Shown piece after piece: positions 24,765 through 37,149 of a stretch of DNA of 64,000 nt. This DNA is from Rotaria sordida (lineage: Eukaryota; Rotifera; Eurotatoria; Philodinida; Philodinidae): positions 1 to 64,000 of the forward strand of contig CAJNOL010000019.1 of NCBI GenBank assembly GCA_905250125.1, in the 5' to 3' direction. Both the position numbers and the translations under genes were made by a program. The notes below the pieces were generated by a model that saw only the letters and a list, made by a program, of their open reading frames with translations, ran no database searches and was not told the origin of the DNA. Position 1 is the stretch's first letter; each line of letters begins with the position of its first letter.

Positions 24765-27339
24765 TGTATCTAAGAAATGTAACTTTTGTAATATGTGTTT
24801 TTGTTTAAATACTTTTTCAAACCGAACAACTTACACAATAGTAGTGTAAAAATATGACTAAGAGTATGAGCAATAGAATACTTCCTATGTTATCAACGAA
24901 ATAATGAAAATGATGCAATACTAAGGTGTACTCCATTCATATGTCGGTGAAGAAAAGGAAAGAAAAAGAATTGCACCATTTCTATGCTCGAACAACTTAA
25001 GTATATGTTTGTAGATGTAGTAAAATCGGACAAGCCGCGATTTCGGGTCTTATTCCGTTTGAGCCTGAAGCATACTTGGACCATGGAATGACCAACTTTC
25101 GGGAAGGTTGTTCCTAGACACGAAATCAAATCGATACTTGTCCTCTTTTTTCTCTCATATTTGTTTTTTTTTGATAAATTCTGTTTGTTACATGTCATGA
25201 TGTTTTTCTTTCATATCGTTGACACTATAGGATATTGTCTTGTTATTTATTTTCATTTCTCATCTATCACGTGTTTATTCGCATGGATTTTTCCGTTGTT
25301 GACGTCAACACATATATATAGTCATGGGTTTTTTCCAAACAGATGTATAGAAATGAGATTTACATTTTGATAAAGTTTTTTTTTCTATGACATTATTGTC
25401 TCAATGATACATATTATACATGAATTAAGGATGAACGAAATTCTTCAAATAAACGAATGCTTGTGAAAATGTTCTGTATTATTACTATTATTAAATATCG
25501 TTCAAATAGGAAGTAAATTATAGCATAAGAAGATGAGAATTTTTCAAGAAAGTCTATTGATTGCATTAATAATTAACAATAGATAATAATAGTATGAGAA
25601 AATGCAGCATTATATCAATAACAATCTTTTTTTTTTGTTTTACTGACAACAAACGAACATTTCGGTTTCTTGCTTTGATCATTTTCAAATTTTGATTTGA
25701 TAAAATGCTTTTGTAACAATTAGACTATCAAACAAGATTTTATTTAATCGAGGAAGTAGGTGCGGGTGTCGTATATCCTACCTGATTATCATGATAAGAG
25801 AACTTAACGAGGCAGCTGATTAATTGCTGTACTGGTTGTATGTAATTATAAGAAAAATGGTTTTTTTTGTAACATATAAGTAGGGTAAAAGGATATGATT
25901 TTCAATCGTCATCTGAAGAAGTAAGAATATTTGTTTTTCTTGTGCGCAAATGGAAAAATCACTGATAAAAGTTTCTGAGTGAGTTTAGAAGATTCATTTA
26001 AAAATGATGATGCATAATCACATCTAATCTAATGACGAATAGAACACGTTATGAATCACAATTGATAAACGAAACTACACTATCTATGTTCTGATTTATT
26101 CAGCATTTGTGAGTGCTCGAAGAATTTAGGTGTCATCAATCTGTTGGTACGATAAGATTCTTTTTCGTTTGAAATATTCCATAAGAATGATATAATTCAC
26201 AGATAAAAGTAGTAGGAAGAAACCATAATTATGTTCGAACAGATTGTGCATGTAAATAGTGCTTGCTGAGTATCAACTATCGTTCTGATCAGTAAATACC
26301 GAAATGTGGAGGTATATGTGGTTGGTAGATGTGTATGTGAGTGAAGAGAAGATTAATATCTACATCTTTTCAATAAATGTGATCAATAGGCGTTGATATC
26401 GTTTCATATTGAACTAGTTTCAGAATTTAGCATCTGAACTCATGTAACGATAATTCAAATTGTTTTGTCATGAAATACGTATTATCGATGATCTCGCATC
26501 TTTGCCTAGCTTAACCGTACATCTTTGATAATAGGTTCGACTGTATCGTTTCTGATCATCAAAGCATCTGAAAGTTGTGTTTTGAATATCAAAGCTGTGA
26601 TCCATAACATACACTGCTGAGCAACTTATCACTTAATCAATGAAATATGGTATTTCATTTTTCGAAGTGATAATGGATATCACTCTCGAACGATGTCAAT
26701 TCATACAATGAAATGATGTTATTAATCTCTCTCGAGTTGACAAGTATGGAGAATCAGTTGAATTCATGTGAAACCAAATATACTTTTGCATCATTTAGAT
26801 GAATAGTAGCATTTTGATAAAATAGGACTTGTTCAAAGTATCTGGACGATTTTACTACGAAAAAAAAACAAACTTACTTTATGTTTTCTCAAAAGAAGAA
26901 CCCTTGAAACAGTGTAGCAGACACACATGATAAAGTACATCGTCATTATGCTAATCTGCCAAAGAATGGTTGACTCATCACGTAGTGACTGTAGACTAGG
27001 AACGAACACTTGAAAGGGAAAAAACACTATGGTGCACTTACCTAGATCTAATTCTATGTCAAAGCCTTTTTGTAGACGAATTTAGGCCACTGAGACACGA
27101 TTGTAGTAATTTCACTATAAGATATTGTTTTTTTCTCTTACGTTCTCTTCTATAATATTCAGATTGAATTGAAGCGTGACATAATTACACGTCATTTTTC
27201 GATAAACAATACATACACTCGTGAGGATAATTTCCAATCGATCACGTCAAGAAATGGTTATAAGCTAGTGTTAGTAATTACAGATCATACACATCGAAAG
27301 TGAGATTTAGACTGCCAATTTTCTGCTGCTTTTAACAAA
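24765..27339. other. Intergenic DNA between the RRM-like gene and the two-TM gene
   Basis: About 2.6 kb with short unrelated open frames only. The first 100 bp must hold the promoter of the minus-strand RRM-like gene, and the last few hundred bases that of the plus-strand two-TM gene. No motif is clear enough to call. Confidence 0.45.
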
Positions 27340-28002
27340 ATGAACCAAATACTTGGATGTGGCGCATTTCTAATCGTATCAACTATCATATGCATCATAG
27401 CAGGCTTAATCGTAACTGCTAATTACATGGAAGAACGACAATCACGTGCTCTTTTTACAAAAACAACTTGTCTTCTACTCAACTACACATTAATCCAGAA
27501 GCATTTCTGCAGAAATGCATGTTATATGTATTCTTGTTCATATAACGAATGCTTTAGTGAACATTTTACTATATCCTATCCTATTTCGGATGGGACGATT
27601 ATAACTAGCGATTTTACAAGTTACGACAAAAGCACAATACATGAGCAAACAAATGTATGAACTCTTGGTTTGTTTTTTTGTGTTACTGAAATAATCTTTT
27701 CATTTTTATAGATCGGTAGTCGTTACTTGTGTTTCTATCGATTAGCTCACGTCACTTCTGTTGTCTGGGATCTACCTAGTGGAAAATCTTATCTTATAGC
27801 ATTGTGGATAAGTTTTGGAATCGCTGGTTTTCTCCTTCTTTTGCTGTTGATTATTGTCGCCATCTCATTTGTCAGGAAACCCCACGAGAACTGCCATTGT
27901 TCATGTGTATCAAGATTTGTGGAATTTGGCAAAAGTATCTGTTTTCGAATACAAATTCTGAATGATACCGGACCAGCATTCATGAAGAGTTCCGATGTAT
28001 GA
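27340..28002 (+). CDS. Two-TM protein with Cys-rich extracellular loop (tandem copy 1)
   Basis: Two exons (27340-27654, 27712-28002) give 201 residues. TM1 lies at about 8-28 (FLIVSTIICIIAGLIVT) and TM2 at about 131-155 (GIAGFLLLLLLIIVAIS). The loop of about 100 residues holds an N-glycosylation site (NYT), six or more cysteines (CRNACYMYSCSYNEC) and a CFYR motif just after the exon join. The TM-Cys-rich loop-TM layout and size resemble BK-channel beta subunits (KCNMB), but no diagnostic motif lets me assign that family. A basic, Cys-containing cytoplasmic tail follows. The closest relative in the window is the copy starting at 29442. ATG 27340 is the first in frame and gives a full TM1. Confidence 0.7.
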
Positions 28003-28127
28003 GAAGATTCCTAAGAGACTATTTTCCTTTTCTTATATCTATGTCTTCAACTTTTTTTCTATTCGAAATTTGAATAATTGTCAATCTTACACTAGCTTTT
28101 CCCTTGATTGAGAAGAAGATCATATGA

Positions 28128-28133
28128 AATAAA
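28128..28133 (+). terminator. Polyadenylation signal AATAAA of two-TM gene copy 1
   Basis: Canonical hexamer about 125 bp after the stop codon. Confidence 0.5.
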
Positions 28134-28139
28134 ATGAAT

Positions 28140-29441
28140 TTATATGACTTGTTGTATGTTTGTTTGGATTTATAAAACTTTGTGTTGAGTCACGTGTACA
28201 TATATATATTTGTGAGGGTTTATAGCAATGACAGAATTCATTACAAGTAGAATTCAATTATCTCAGTACACTTGTGCGCTTCATTATATGTAACAATTAT
28301 ATTATTATATTTGAAAGATAAGTTTGCTATGAATATTCATTTTGCAAAGAATTATCGCTTACAGAACTTCGTATTTAATGTAAGCGTTATAATTTTATAA
28401 CAAAAAAATTTTTTTTTTCTCATCAATATTGCTTTTTCAAGCTGAGTTTCGATACAATTCTGTGTCAATGTGCGAATTCTATATGAATAGATTGAGTAAA
28501 AATTTTCTATATATTTAATGCAATTATTGTTTGTGAAAATCATATCTGAATATTTAGTTATTGTTGTTAAATAATCAAATGTCTTGATAAATTAATAATT
28601 AATTTGATATATATATTAAATTTGTTGATTTAAATTCTTGAATTGATTTAATAAAATATTCATTTATTAATTTTTCATCGAGAAATTCTATACTTGTTGA
28701 AGATAGATTTTATTGTTTAAAATATTCAATAAATGAATTGTTTTTAATAATATAATTCATAACTAATAATAATTTATGCTATGCTATTGATGGTAATAAC
28801 TATAAATAAGTGATTCATAAATATTCTAATAAATTTTCATCATAATTAATATCATTTTCTTTTATTTTGCATAATATATTATTAATAATTAGTTAATTAT
28901 TTAACTAATGATTAATTCAATGATCATTACGATTCAATGAATGACAATTTTTTTAGGAAATCAAAATTTTGACATAATTCATCTGTAATGAACAGTATCC
29001 GTAATAGAATTATTATTGTTTTACAATAGTATGCTAAGAATTATTTAGATATAATGAGAAATGTATTTATAATACAAAATTCTTAAATTCTCTTTGTGAG
29101 TATTGCACCATCATTCCTAACCCTTTGTGCTGTATTATTATGATTCGTCTAAGAAAAAAAAAACATAGTTAAGGTGTCTTTTATTTATTGTTACATTGTA
29201 TACCATGCATGTTCGTAGATTAATGAAGTGTGACGCAACCCCTGATGTCCTTTCATCAAATAATCACCCAAGAAAACTCCACTGAATTGATGAATAGATA
29301 TCTAATCGGAACACATTCTTTTGTGTACAGCTTAATAAGGCATTTTTAATACGTCTATCATGTTGCAATTTCAGAGATCAATGGCCTTCTTGCGTCTAGA
29401 GTTTACTTTGTAGCATAGTTTTTATTTCATTTCTCATCTAG
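28140..29441. other. Very AT-rich spacer between the two tandem copies
   Basis: No open frame stands out. The part just before 29442 is where a TM1-coding segment would be expected by comparison with copy 1, but it contains stops in every frame. Confidence 0.45.
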
Positions 29442-29994
29442 AGCTCGATCGCAGCGTCGAATTACGTGAAGGAACGAAACTCACGTAATTTGTATTCCAA
29501 CACTACTTGTCTGTTACTCGACTATACGGTTATCACACATGAATGTCAAAGCTGTTCTCAAAATTCTTGTTCATACTATGAGTGCTTCAATGAGCATGTC
29601 TCTATCTCATATAACATTGCCAATGGGACAGTGATTAACATTACTATGACTCAACAAGATAGGAGTGAAAAATATCATCATACACAGGTATGGGCATGTG
29701 TAATTTTCAATTTATAGTTGAATGTTTCATTATTCTCTCATTTTAATTTTATAGATTGGTAGTTACTGGCTCTGCTACTATAAAAAAGCTAATGCCACGT
29801 CGGTTGTGTGGAATCTTGCAAGTGGAAAATCCGCTCTGATACAATTATGCATCAGTTTCGGAATATGTTTTGTTTGCATTCTATTAGGAACAGTGGTTTA
29901 TATGGCATTATTATATTGCACGTTAGTATCCACAAGTGACATATTCCTCAAAGAACAATGTCGTCGTCAATTTTCGACATCTGTAACTTTTTGA
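29442..29994 (+). pseudogene. Two-TM Cys-rich protein, tandem copy 2, lacking TM1
   Basis: Two segments (29442-29687 and 29755-29994) are colinear with copy 1, with the intron at the same site. Shared landmarks are an N-glycosylation motif before CLLLDYT, CSYYECFNEH, IGSYWLCYYK right after the intron, and SVVWNLASGKS before TM2 (IQLCISFGICFVCILLGTVV). An AG at 29440-29441 could be an acceptor, but no TM1-coding exon or start codon is visible for about 1 kb upstream. The C-terminus also differs (ends STSVTF). Since the extracellular and TM2 parts are intact and well conserved, it may be a recent pseudogene or a gene with a distant or novel first exon. Confidence 0.6.
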
Positions 29995-30867
29995 ATCAGA
30001 TATAAAAGTTTCAAGCAGTGACAAGAGATATACTGAGATTAGTTTTTTCAAAATGATGATCGGAAGTGATTATGAATATATAAGAGAGAACATTAGAAGC
30101 ACTATGAACATACTGGTAAAGAGTATGAAAAACATGTTTTGATAATCAAAGAGCACATTTCATTAATAACTATTCGATATACTTGATATTAATGTTGCTT
30201 TGTTGTTAATTGCTTAAATGATTTTCTTGAATATATTTTCCTAGTTTCTGTAATCTATTCTAACCCGTCGATGTAATGATGGATCTCAATGTAAGATGTA
30301 TACGTCAATATGAAATTATTTCAAATGAAAAAAAAAACGTTTCTCTTAACTAATAGCAAAAATTATACTATTTCAATGTCTATTCTTCCGATCTATAAAT
30401 GCATTTATTCTAAACATATGCATCTAGTAGTACATCTTAGTTTTCAATCTCAAGTAATGTAATTTGCTAGTCATTGAATGTTTAATGGAACTTCGTATGA
30501 TGTATTTGTTTTTCTTGATTCAATTCACGAATATCAGAATTACCAACCCTAGATGTTCATATTGAATTGTATCATTCTTAAATTTTATTAGTTTTTTTGC
30601 TCTTTATATTTAACACGGTATAAGACTTTAACATTGATTCGATATTTTATGAGCATTATAATGGCAAGGCGAATGACAATATCGACAAGAGATTTCGAAC
30701 TAAAAATCAAAATATTAGAGTAAATTAATATGTCATGTACTGAAACATAAATGAATAGATCTTCAGTTGTTGATAAGAACTTGTTCAGATCACATAGTTA
30801 TTAAATGTATTCAGTTGTTCTTTTTTTTTTTGACAAACGATGATTAATTAATTCAAAAATAATTTGA
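29995..30867. other. Intergenic DNA between convergent genes
   Basis: Lies between the ends of the plus-strand two-TM copy and the minus-strand KLHL10 gene. AT-rich, with no gene or repeat seen. It probably holds both 3' untranslated regions. Confidence 0.45.
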
Positions 30868-33800
30868 TTATTGAATACCACCATGAGTAAAATTTCTCAA
30901 ACTCTGATTGAGACTAGTCAATGTAATTGGAGGTAAACGAACAGTTAATGATGGTGTCGTTCTTTGTCCAACATTAGTAGTTCGTATGACTGGTAATGGT
31001 GTAAAAGATGTCGAATGATTATGTACTATTGATGTTTCATTTGAATAAAGAAATATTTTCGTATATGTTAATCCATCAACAACACAGGCGCTTAATGCTG
31101 AACGAAATAAATTCATATCAGCTATATCATACCTAATTCGAACGATTAATTTAATATATTAATATGAAGAAATTACCATTCATCTGTTGTATCATCATAA
31201 CATTCAACATTTGATATTGTAGTTAAACCATTGAATCCACCAATAGTAAACATAAGATCATCAAGAATCTATAATAGATTATAATATTATATATAAATGA
31301 AAAATTAATAAGAATTACTTCAATAGCAAAATTGCTTCTTGGATGAAACATATCAGTAATTGGTCTCCATGTATTCATAGTTGGATTATATCGTTCACCT
31401 GTATTAAGACGTGATGTACCATTGAAACCTCCAATAGCATAGACAGAACCATGATAAGCAATTACACCTTTTGCAATGCAAAGAATATAAATTAATCAAA
31501 AAAAAAAAGTAATCAATATAACTAACCAACACCACTTCGACGACTACGCATCGGTTGTATCATTGTCCATTGATTTGTAATTGGGTTATAGTATTCTGCC
31601 GTTTGTAAACATTCTTGTCCATCAAAACCACCACAAATATAAACTAGATCTACATTTAAATATATACATGTATCGGATGTGGCAAAAATTTTCCGATTTC
31701 CTTTTGTTTTACATATAACTTTATTTAGGAATATGATAAAACGTTAATCGTTTTGTTTTCTGAAAAGAAGCACCATCGTATGATCTACTCAAATCACAAA
31801 ATCAAATCTTGATAGCTATTTTCGAAATTTTAACAACTAAGGTCATTTTTAATCAAATCAATCTTAGATAAAATAAACTGTCTCAAATATTGTAAAAAAA
31901 ACAAAAAATGTTCATCATCTTCAATTGAAGTCAAGTTCTCATTGTATTATTTTTTTAAGCTTAATTCTTTCTTTTATATTTCTTTCAACAGTCGAGGAAG
32001 TTTAATCTAGCAAGTTTGTACATCGAGTTCACTGTTTTTAGACGATGTATTTGACAGCAACAAAGCAAAAAAAATGTTTTAGTTCAGGTCAATTGGCAGA
32101 GATGTCATTTTCACTTGTGTTTAAGATGCGGTCGAGTAATAATCCTCACGATTTGAAGGCCATAATAGATCTTTTATTCGTTTCAAACATTATAGCACAG
32201 AATTCAACAACATTTAGCTTTCTCTTTTTTTTTCTTGTAGGAAATAACACGATGATATACGTGTTTAGTGTTAGTAGATGTTGAAATTTCGCAAATATGT
32301 ATAAAGATTTTGTCTTGGATTCTGACGGGAGGAGGTCTCCACCTTACGGACACTGTTCGACTCCATATTATGGCTATAAGTAGGTCTCTATGAGACTAAG
32401 AAAAGACTAAAAGGATTCGGGCTTATGATCTATTGATAAAGAGTTATGGCCATTTCACTGAATTTGGACTTGTGACAAGGGATTTCTGAAACAATTGAAT
32501 TAAAGAATTTCAATGTGAAATTTTGTCCATAGATAGGTCTAATAATCCTTAGAATCATTTGAACGCTTCAGCTGAAGCCAATGTTCCTTTCTCGAGACAT
32601 TGAATTCAGTTTCTGTGATTTGTCTCTGAAAAGTGGCTATTTTTCGAACATTTAATATCTCGAGAAAGGAACATTCGTTTGGGCTGAAACTTTCAGTTGA
32701 TTCTAAGGATAATTAGACCTATCTATGGACAAAATTTCAGATCGAAATTCTTTAATTCGATTTTTTCGAAAATCCCTTGTCAACAGGCTCAAAATTCAGC
32801 GAAACAGTCATAACTCTTCACCAATACGCCATGAGTCCAAATACTTTCAGTTTTTTCTTAATCTCATAGAGATCTATCGCGTTGGCTATAATAGGGAGTC
32901 GAACGACGTCCATAAGTTGAGAATCTTACCTTGTGAGTAGAACATTCAATAACGCATCTTTTAAAAACAAAGATCAACGTTTTATCATGTATCTCAACAG
33001 AGTTACATACAAAACTTTTGCCACATTCGGTATATAAATATAGTCAAAATTCAATACTATTACATATATATATTACCATTAAGCGTACATGCTGATGCAT
33101 CACTTCGTTGTACATGCATAGGACAAATAGTTGACCATTGATTAGTTTCAAATAAATATTTCTCTGCTGTATTTTGTCTTACATGTCCATTAAAACCACC
33201 CAAAGCATATAATAAACCATTTAAATAAGCTACACTAACATAACATCGTCGTTCATTCATTGGTGCTATTTCATTCCATATTCGATCAATTAAATGAAAT
33301 GTACGACATGAATTAAAATATTCAATGCCATCAAAACCACCAATAACATACATTTTATTACCAACTGTAATACAACCATGATAAGCACGTGGTGGAACTG
33401 TAAAACATAAATATTAGATTGAATAAGAATAAGACATGAAATAAGTAAAAATTTTAATCTATTGATGAAAAACTATTGGTCTCAGTTCTGAGATCATCTT
33501 GCCTATATCTACCTTGATCCGTTGAAACAACTGTCCATTTGTCAGCTCGAATATCATACGCTTCGAGCATACTTGTTGCATTACCACCTGACCATCCACC
33601 ATAGGCAAAAATCATTTCATGTGCATGTCGAGGACGAATAAAAGGACAATCAATATCTGTATCCTAAACATCATAAAATCCATTTTATTTTTTGTTGAAT
33701 CAAAAAATAATTATAACAAAATGAATGTTTTCTCACGGATGAAAAATTTTCTTTTCTCTTACCATTAATCCATCATTATCTAATTTGTATAATAATCTGA

Positions 33801-34842
33801 GTGTTTCTCCAATTATTGGTTTACATTCATCATTATCTTTAATATATGAGTGTTGTTTTATTTTAGTTATAAATAATTGTATTGGAATTAAACCAAGACG
33901 TAAATTATGAATTAATTGTGTAATAAACTATTAACATAAAAAAAAGAAAGATATCTTATTTCTATAGATTGAAAGAATGAACAACAAACTGATTTTCGTT
34001 TCTCAATATCATAATCAATCCATTTAATACATGCATCAAATAAATTTTCTTCATTACGTATATTTAAATCATCATTTGAAATTAATTCAATAAGTTGTTC
34101 AATGGAAAGTTCGAAAAAACTTTTGTTTATTTTTATTATTTTAATAAAATTTCGCCTAAAACAAAAAAAAAATTTATTAATAATTTAAAATATTTTAATA
34201 ATATTCTTACATTAAATATTCATAAGTTACATATAATAATTTTGAATTTGAATGTATTTTAGCAAAATTATATAAATGAAAAATATTTTCATCATTTAAA
34301 TTATTCATAAGATATTCACAACAATATTGAAATAAACTTGTCATTTGACATAATTTTGCTGCATCAATTATTCTATTAATATTATCTAATGTCAATGTAC
34401 ATTCACGTGTATAAGTATAATCAAGTAAAGATTCAAGAGCATCACAACCAATATCTAATTGTAAAAATGGATTTTCACTATGTTGCATATTAGTAAAAGC
34501 CATACGAAGATATGGACTAGAAGCTTAGAGAAATATTTTAAAAGAATTTATTTTCGATATTTAAATAATAATATCTTTCATTTATTTACCAGCTAAGATA
34601 AATCGATGAACAGGAAATTCAACATATTCTTCAGTCAGATCTTTTTTTGTTGAGATTTTTGCATCACATAAAAGATTATTTTTTCGTAATTCATTTAATA
34701 TTTGACATGCATCACTTGTAAATGCACATGTTCGTTTTCGATCACCGGAATGTGCATTTAAATCTGTCATTGTTAATGATGAGATTTTTCTACCACCACC
34801 ACCACCACGAGATTCACTTTTAGATCGTGTTCGTTTCAGCAT
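30868..34842 (-). CDS. KLHL10: Kelch-like protein 10 orthologue (BTB-BACK-kelch CUL3 adaptor)
   Basis: Ten exons (34842-34590, 34523-34211, 34155-33990, 33927-33763, 33663-33513, 33397-33077, 31643-31527, 31467-31319, 31268-31177, 31132-30868) give 663 residues with consistent phases. A Gly/Arg-rich N-terminal extension (five glycines in a row) is followed by BTB (about 50-165; FPVHRFILAG), BACK (about 170-300; ELSIEQLIELISNDDLNIRN, DNDECKPII) and six kelch blades (about 310-595) with GGWSGG, VIGGFD, ALGGFNG, ICGGFDG, AIGGFNG and TIGGFNG. SDASAC, MRSRRSG, PRSNFAIE and VECYDDTTDEWYD match vertebrate KLHL10 closely, so I assign the orthologue rather than a generic KLHL. KLHL10 recruits substrates to CUL3 ubiquitin ligase and in mammals acts in late spermatids. 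The 1.4 kb sixth intron contains a foldback element; the other introns are short. The C-tail is Thr/Pro-rich and diverged. Confidence 0.92.
31668..33042. mobile_element. Non-autonomous TIR/foldback DNA element in KLHL10 intron 6
   Basis: It fills nearly the whole intron. Ends are inverted repeats of about 95 bp with indels: the left reads TATCGGATGTGGCAAAA and the right, complemented, ATACCGAATGTGGCAAAA. Both then share a TATGATAAAACGTT-like stretch. Inside, a second, larger palindrome spans about 32335-32932 (arms near 290 bp, centre near 32630), with matching parts such as TCGAGAAAGGAACATT and its complement. No transposase frame is present. A TA-rich boundary would fit a Tc1/mariner-like target, but the superfamily is not certain. 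Confidence 0.75.
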
Positions 34843-35111
34843 ACTCTCGATTACTAATATTACCTATCACTGTTTCCATATTGTAAAACGAGTAAGAAAT
34901 GTACCCCTGCAGATTATAAAAAATCTGTTGGACTCACTCACGTGATCGTCGAGAAAAAAAAAGTTAGAAAAAAAAGATGAAAATGAAAAAAAACAATTCA
35001 AGTTTTATATTTCGAAATAGATAAGCGCCGAGAGATTTTTATTTCGAATATTTTATAATGAAAAATTTATTAGCAGGTTTTTTTTTTCAATCAAGTTGTC
35101 TAATTATGAAT
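34843..35111. promoter_or_regulatory. Upstream region of KLHL10
   Basis: This 270 bp AT-rich stretch lies between the KLHL10 start codon and the start of the repeat complex, so the promoter must lie here or within the repeat. No clear TATA box or initiator is called. Confidence 0.3.
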
Positions 35112-35289
35112 TATGAGGGCTGGACCATATCCCCCTATCAAAGAGAAATTGTTCCACTTCGAGCAGAAATGCTTCAACCACATAAAGTCACAACGAAACG
35201 CTTTTTTACCAACAAACTACCTTCATTCCACAAAATCTCTACAAGAAAAAACGAACACTAACAAAGAGAACTACTTCATTCATCTTTTC

Positions 35290-36480
35290 CATTCACAACC
35301 AGAAGTCGAAAAGATTTAGAGAGAAATGGATCATTTTACTTTTTTCATCTTAAGAGATGTTTCTAGTTGAAATAGATTTTTTCTATTAGAAATGGTTATT
35401 TTTTAATGCGAAATGCTTCATCCATATCTCCATTTAGAAGCAGAAGTCGAAAAGACTTAGAGAAAAATGGATCATTTTACTTTTTTCATCTTAAGGCATG
35501 TTTCTAGTAGAAATGGATTTTTTCCATTAGAAATGGTTATTTTTTAATGGGAAATGCTTCATTCATATCTCCATTTACAAGCAGAAGTCAAAAAGGTTGT
35601 GAGAGAAATGAATCATTTTAGTTTTTTCATCTTAGGGCATGTTTCTAGTAGAAATGGATTTTTTTCTATTAGAAATAGTTGTTTTTTCAGGAGAAGTGCT
35701 TCCTTCATATTTTCATTTAGAAGCAGAAGTCGAAAAGACTTGGAAAGAAATGGATCAATTTACATTTTTCATCTTAAGGCATGTTTCAACTAGAAATGGT
35801 TTTTTTCTATTACAAATGGTTATTTTTTAATGGGAAATGCTTCATCCATATCTCCATTTACAAGCAGAAGTCGAAAAGACTTAGAGAAAAATGGATCATT
35901 TTACTTTTGTGAAACACGATCTAAAAGGAGTGTTGGAGTGTAAAGCGTAGAAATTTGAACCCACCCCCGCCCTCCCCACAGACCATGACAGAGAAAATCC
36001 ATACCCATCACAGACCGTGACAGAGAAACCTAATACCCATCACAGACCGTGACAGAGGGGCTCCAAAGACCATCACAGACCGTGACAGAGAAAATCCAAA
36101 TTCCTTCATCCACAATATAAAAAGCTCCATCGTGTTTCACATTTTTAATCCCGCAGGGATTGCGCTAAAAGCTTTTTTCATCTTAAGGCATGTTTCTAGT
36201 AGAAATGGATTTTTTCCATTAGAAATGGTTATTTTTTAATGGGAAATGCTTCATCCATATCTCCATTTACAAGCGGAAGTCAAAAAGGTTGTGAGAGAAA
36301 TGAATCATTTTACTTTTTTCATTTTAAGGTATGTTTCTAGTAGAAATGGATTTTTTCCATTAGAAATGGTTATTTTTTAAGGGGAAGTACTTCATCTATA
36401 TCTCCATTTAGAAGAAGTTTTAAAGACTTGAAGAGAAAGGTTTAATTTAATTTTTTAACTTAAAGGCTACTCCTAGGAAA
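35290..36480. repeat. Tandem array, unit about 140-150 bp
   Basis: At least six diverged units carry the shared landmarks GAAATGGATCATTTTAC, CATCTTAAGGCATGTTTC, AGTAGAAATGGATTTTTTC, GAAATGGTTATTTTTTAA and CATATCTCCATTTA. Copies of the first landmark fall near 35327, 35463, 35606, 35747 and 35889, and again at 36298 after the inserted element. Some units keep short open frames, but the variation is not codon-like. The fifth unit is split by a Helentron-like element. Confidence 0.85.
35905..36172 (+). mobile_element. Helentron-like non-autonomous element (DINE-1/HINE type), copy 1
   Basis: It interrupts a tandem unit. The 5' end has CTTTTGTGAAAC. A 12 bp subterminal inverted repeat, GTGAAACACGAT (35909-35920), is repeated inverted at 36129-36140. 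The centre is a four-copy GC-rich minisatellite (35977-36110, period 32-33 bp, core CACAGACCGTGACAGAG). The 3' end carries a perfect hairpin, AATCCC-GCA-GGGATT (36147-36161), followed by GCG and CTAA. Subterminal inverted repeats plus a central minisatellite plus a 3' hairpin ending in CTRR is the layout known for Helentron-associated elements, mobilised by a rolling-circle Rep/helicase made elsewhere. The second copy at 53.9 kb shares both ends. Confidence 0.75.
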
Positions 36481-36891
36481 TATGAATTTTTCCTTTTAGA
36501 AGTGGTTATATGAGAGGGAGAAGTGCTGGGTTATGTCTCCAGTCACAAGAAGTCTGAAAGACTTAGAGTGTGTCTTAAGACGATATTGTAGTAGATATCG
36601 GTTTTTACTAGCAGAAATGATTAAAATATTTCTGCAGAGTGCTTCGTCCATTTTTCTACTAATAAGAAGAAATGAAAAATATTCAAAGAGATGAAAGAAA
36701 TTTTTTTTTATCGTAAGAACATCTTCTAGCAGATATAGACGAGATTCTTTTTAATGAGCATCTGGTGAAAGTAGATTTCGCAGAGTAGAAATATGATTAG
36801 TGGTCATGAATCGGAATATTTGTGATTGGTGCAGATTCCTAGTGTTTGACATTCAAGCATATGTACAATGTTATATAATAGATTATATGTA

Positions 36892-37149
36892 TATCGGGTG
36901 GTCCAAAAGTAAGGAAAAATAATGGGTATCTAATAATAACTGATGAAAAAGTGTTAATGATATTTTTCATACTTTTTATTGATGTAGAGAGCTAAAACTT
37001 TCAGAAATAAAAGGTGTTAATTAGATATATATGTAATAAAAATTTCAGCTCTTTACATCCATAAAAAGTATGAAAAATATCATTAACAGTTTTTCATCAG
37101 TTATTATGGGATACCCATTATTTTTCCTTACTTTTGGGCCACCCGGTAT
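36892..37149. mobile_element. Mariner-type palindromic MITE
   Basis: About 258 bp, almost entirely a palindrome. The left end TATCGGGTGGTCCAAAAGTA pairs with the complement of the right, TACCGGGTGGCCCAAAAGTA. The following GGAAAAATAATGGGTA and ATATTTTTCATACTTTTTAT pair as well. The TIR sequence and TA context fit Tc1/mariner MITEs. It sits in one of two adjacent repeat copies. The intact second copy (37231-37273, GATTATATGTATATATAT) shows the empty site and so confirms insertion at TA. Confidence 0.8.

Noticed and set aside
24893-25198. Minus-strand frame of 101 codons
   Set aside because: No domain, Lys/Arg-Phe biased ends, no neighbours with matching splice signals.
35554-35830. Repeated open frames within the tandem array
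   Set aside because: The frame shifts between units and each is a by-product of a DNA repeat.
35977-36110. Four short repeats with unlike spacers, CRISPR-like at first sight
   Set aside because: Only four units with conserved spacers, inside a eukaryotic mobile element; it is a minisatellite.
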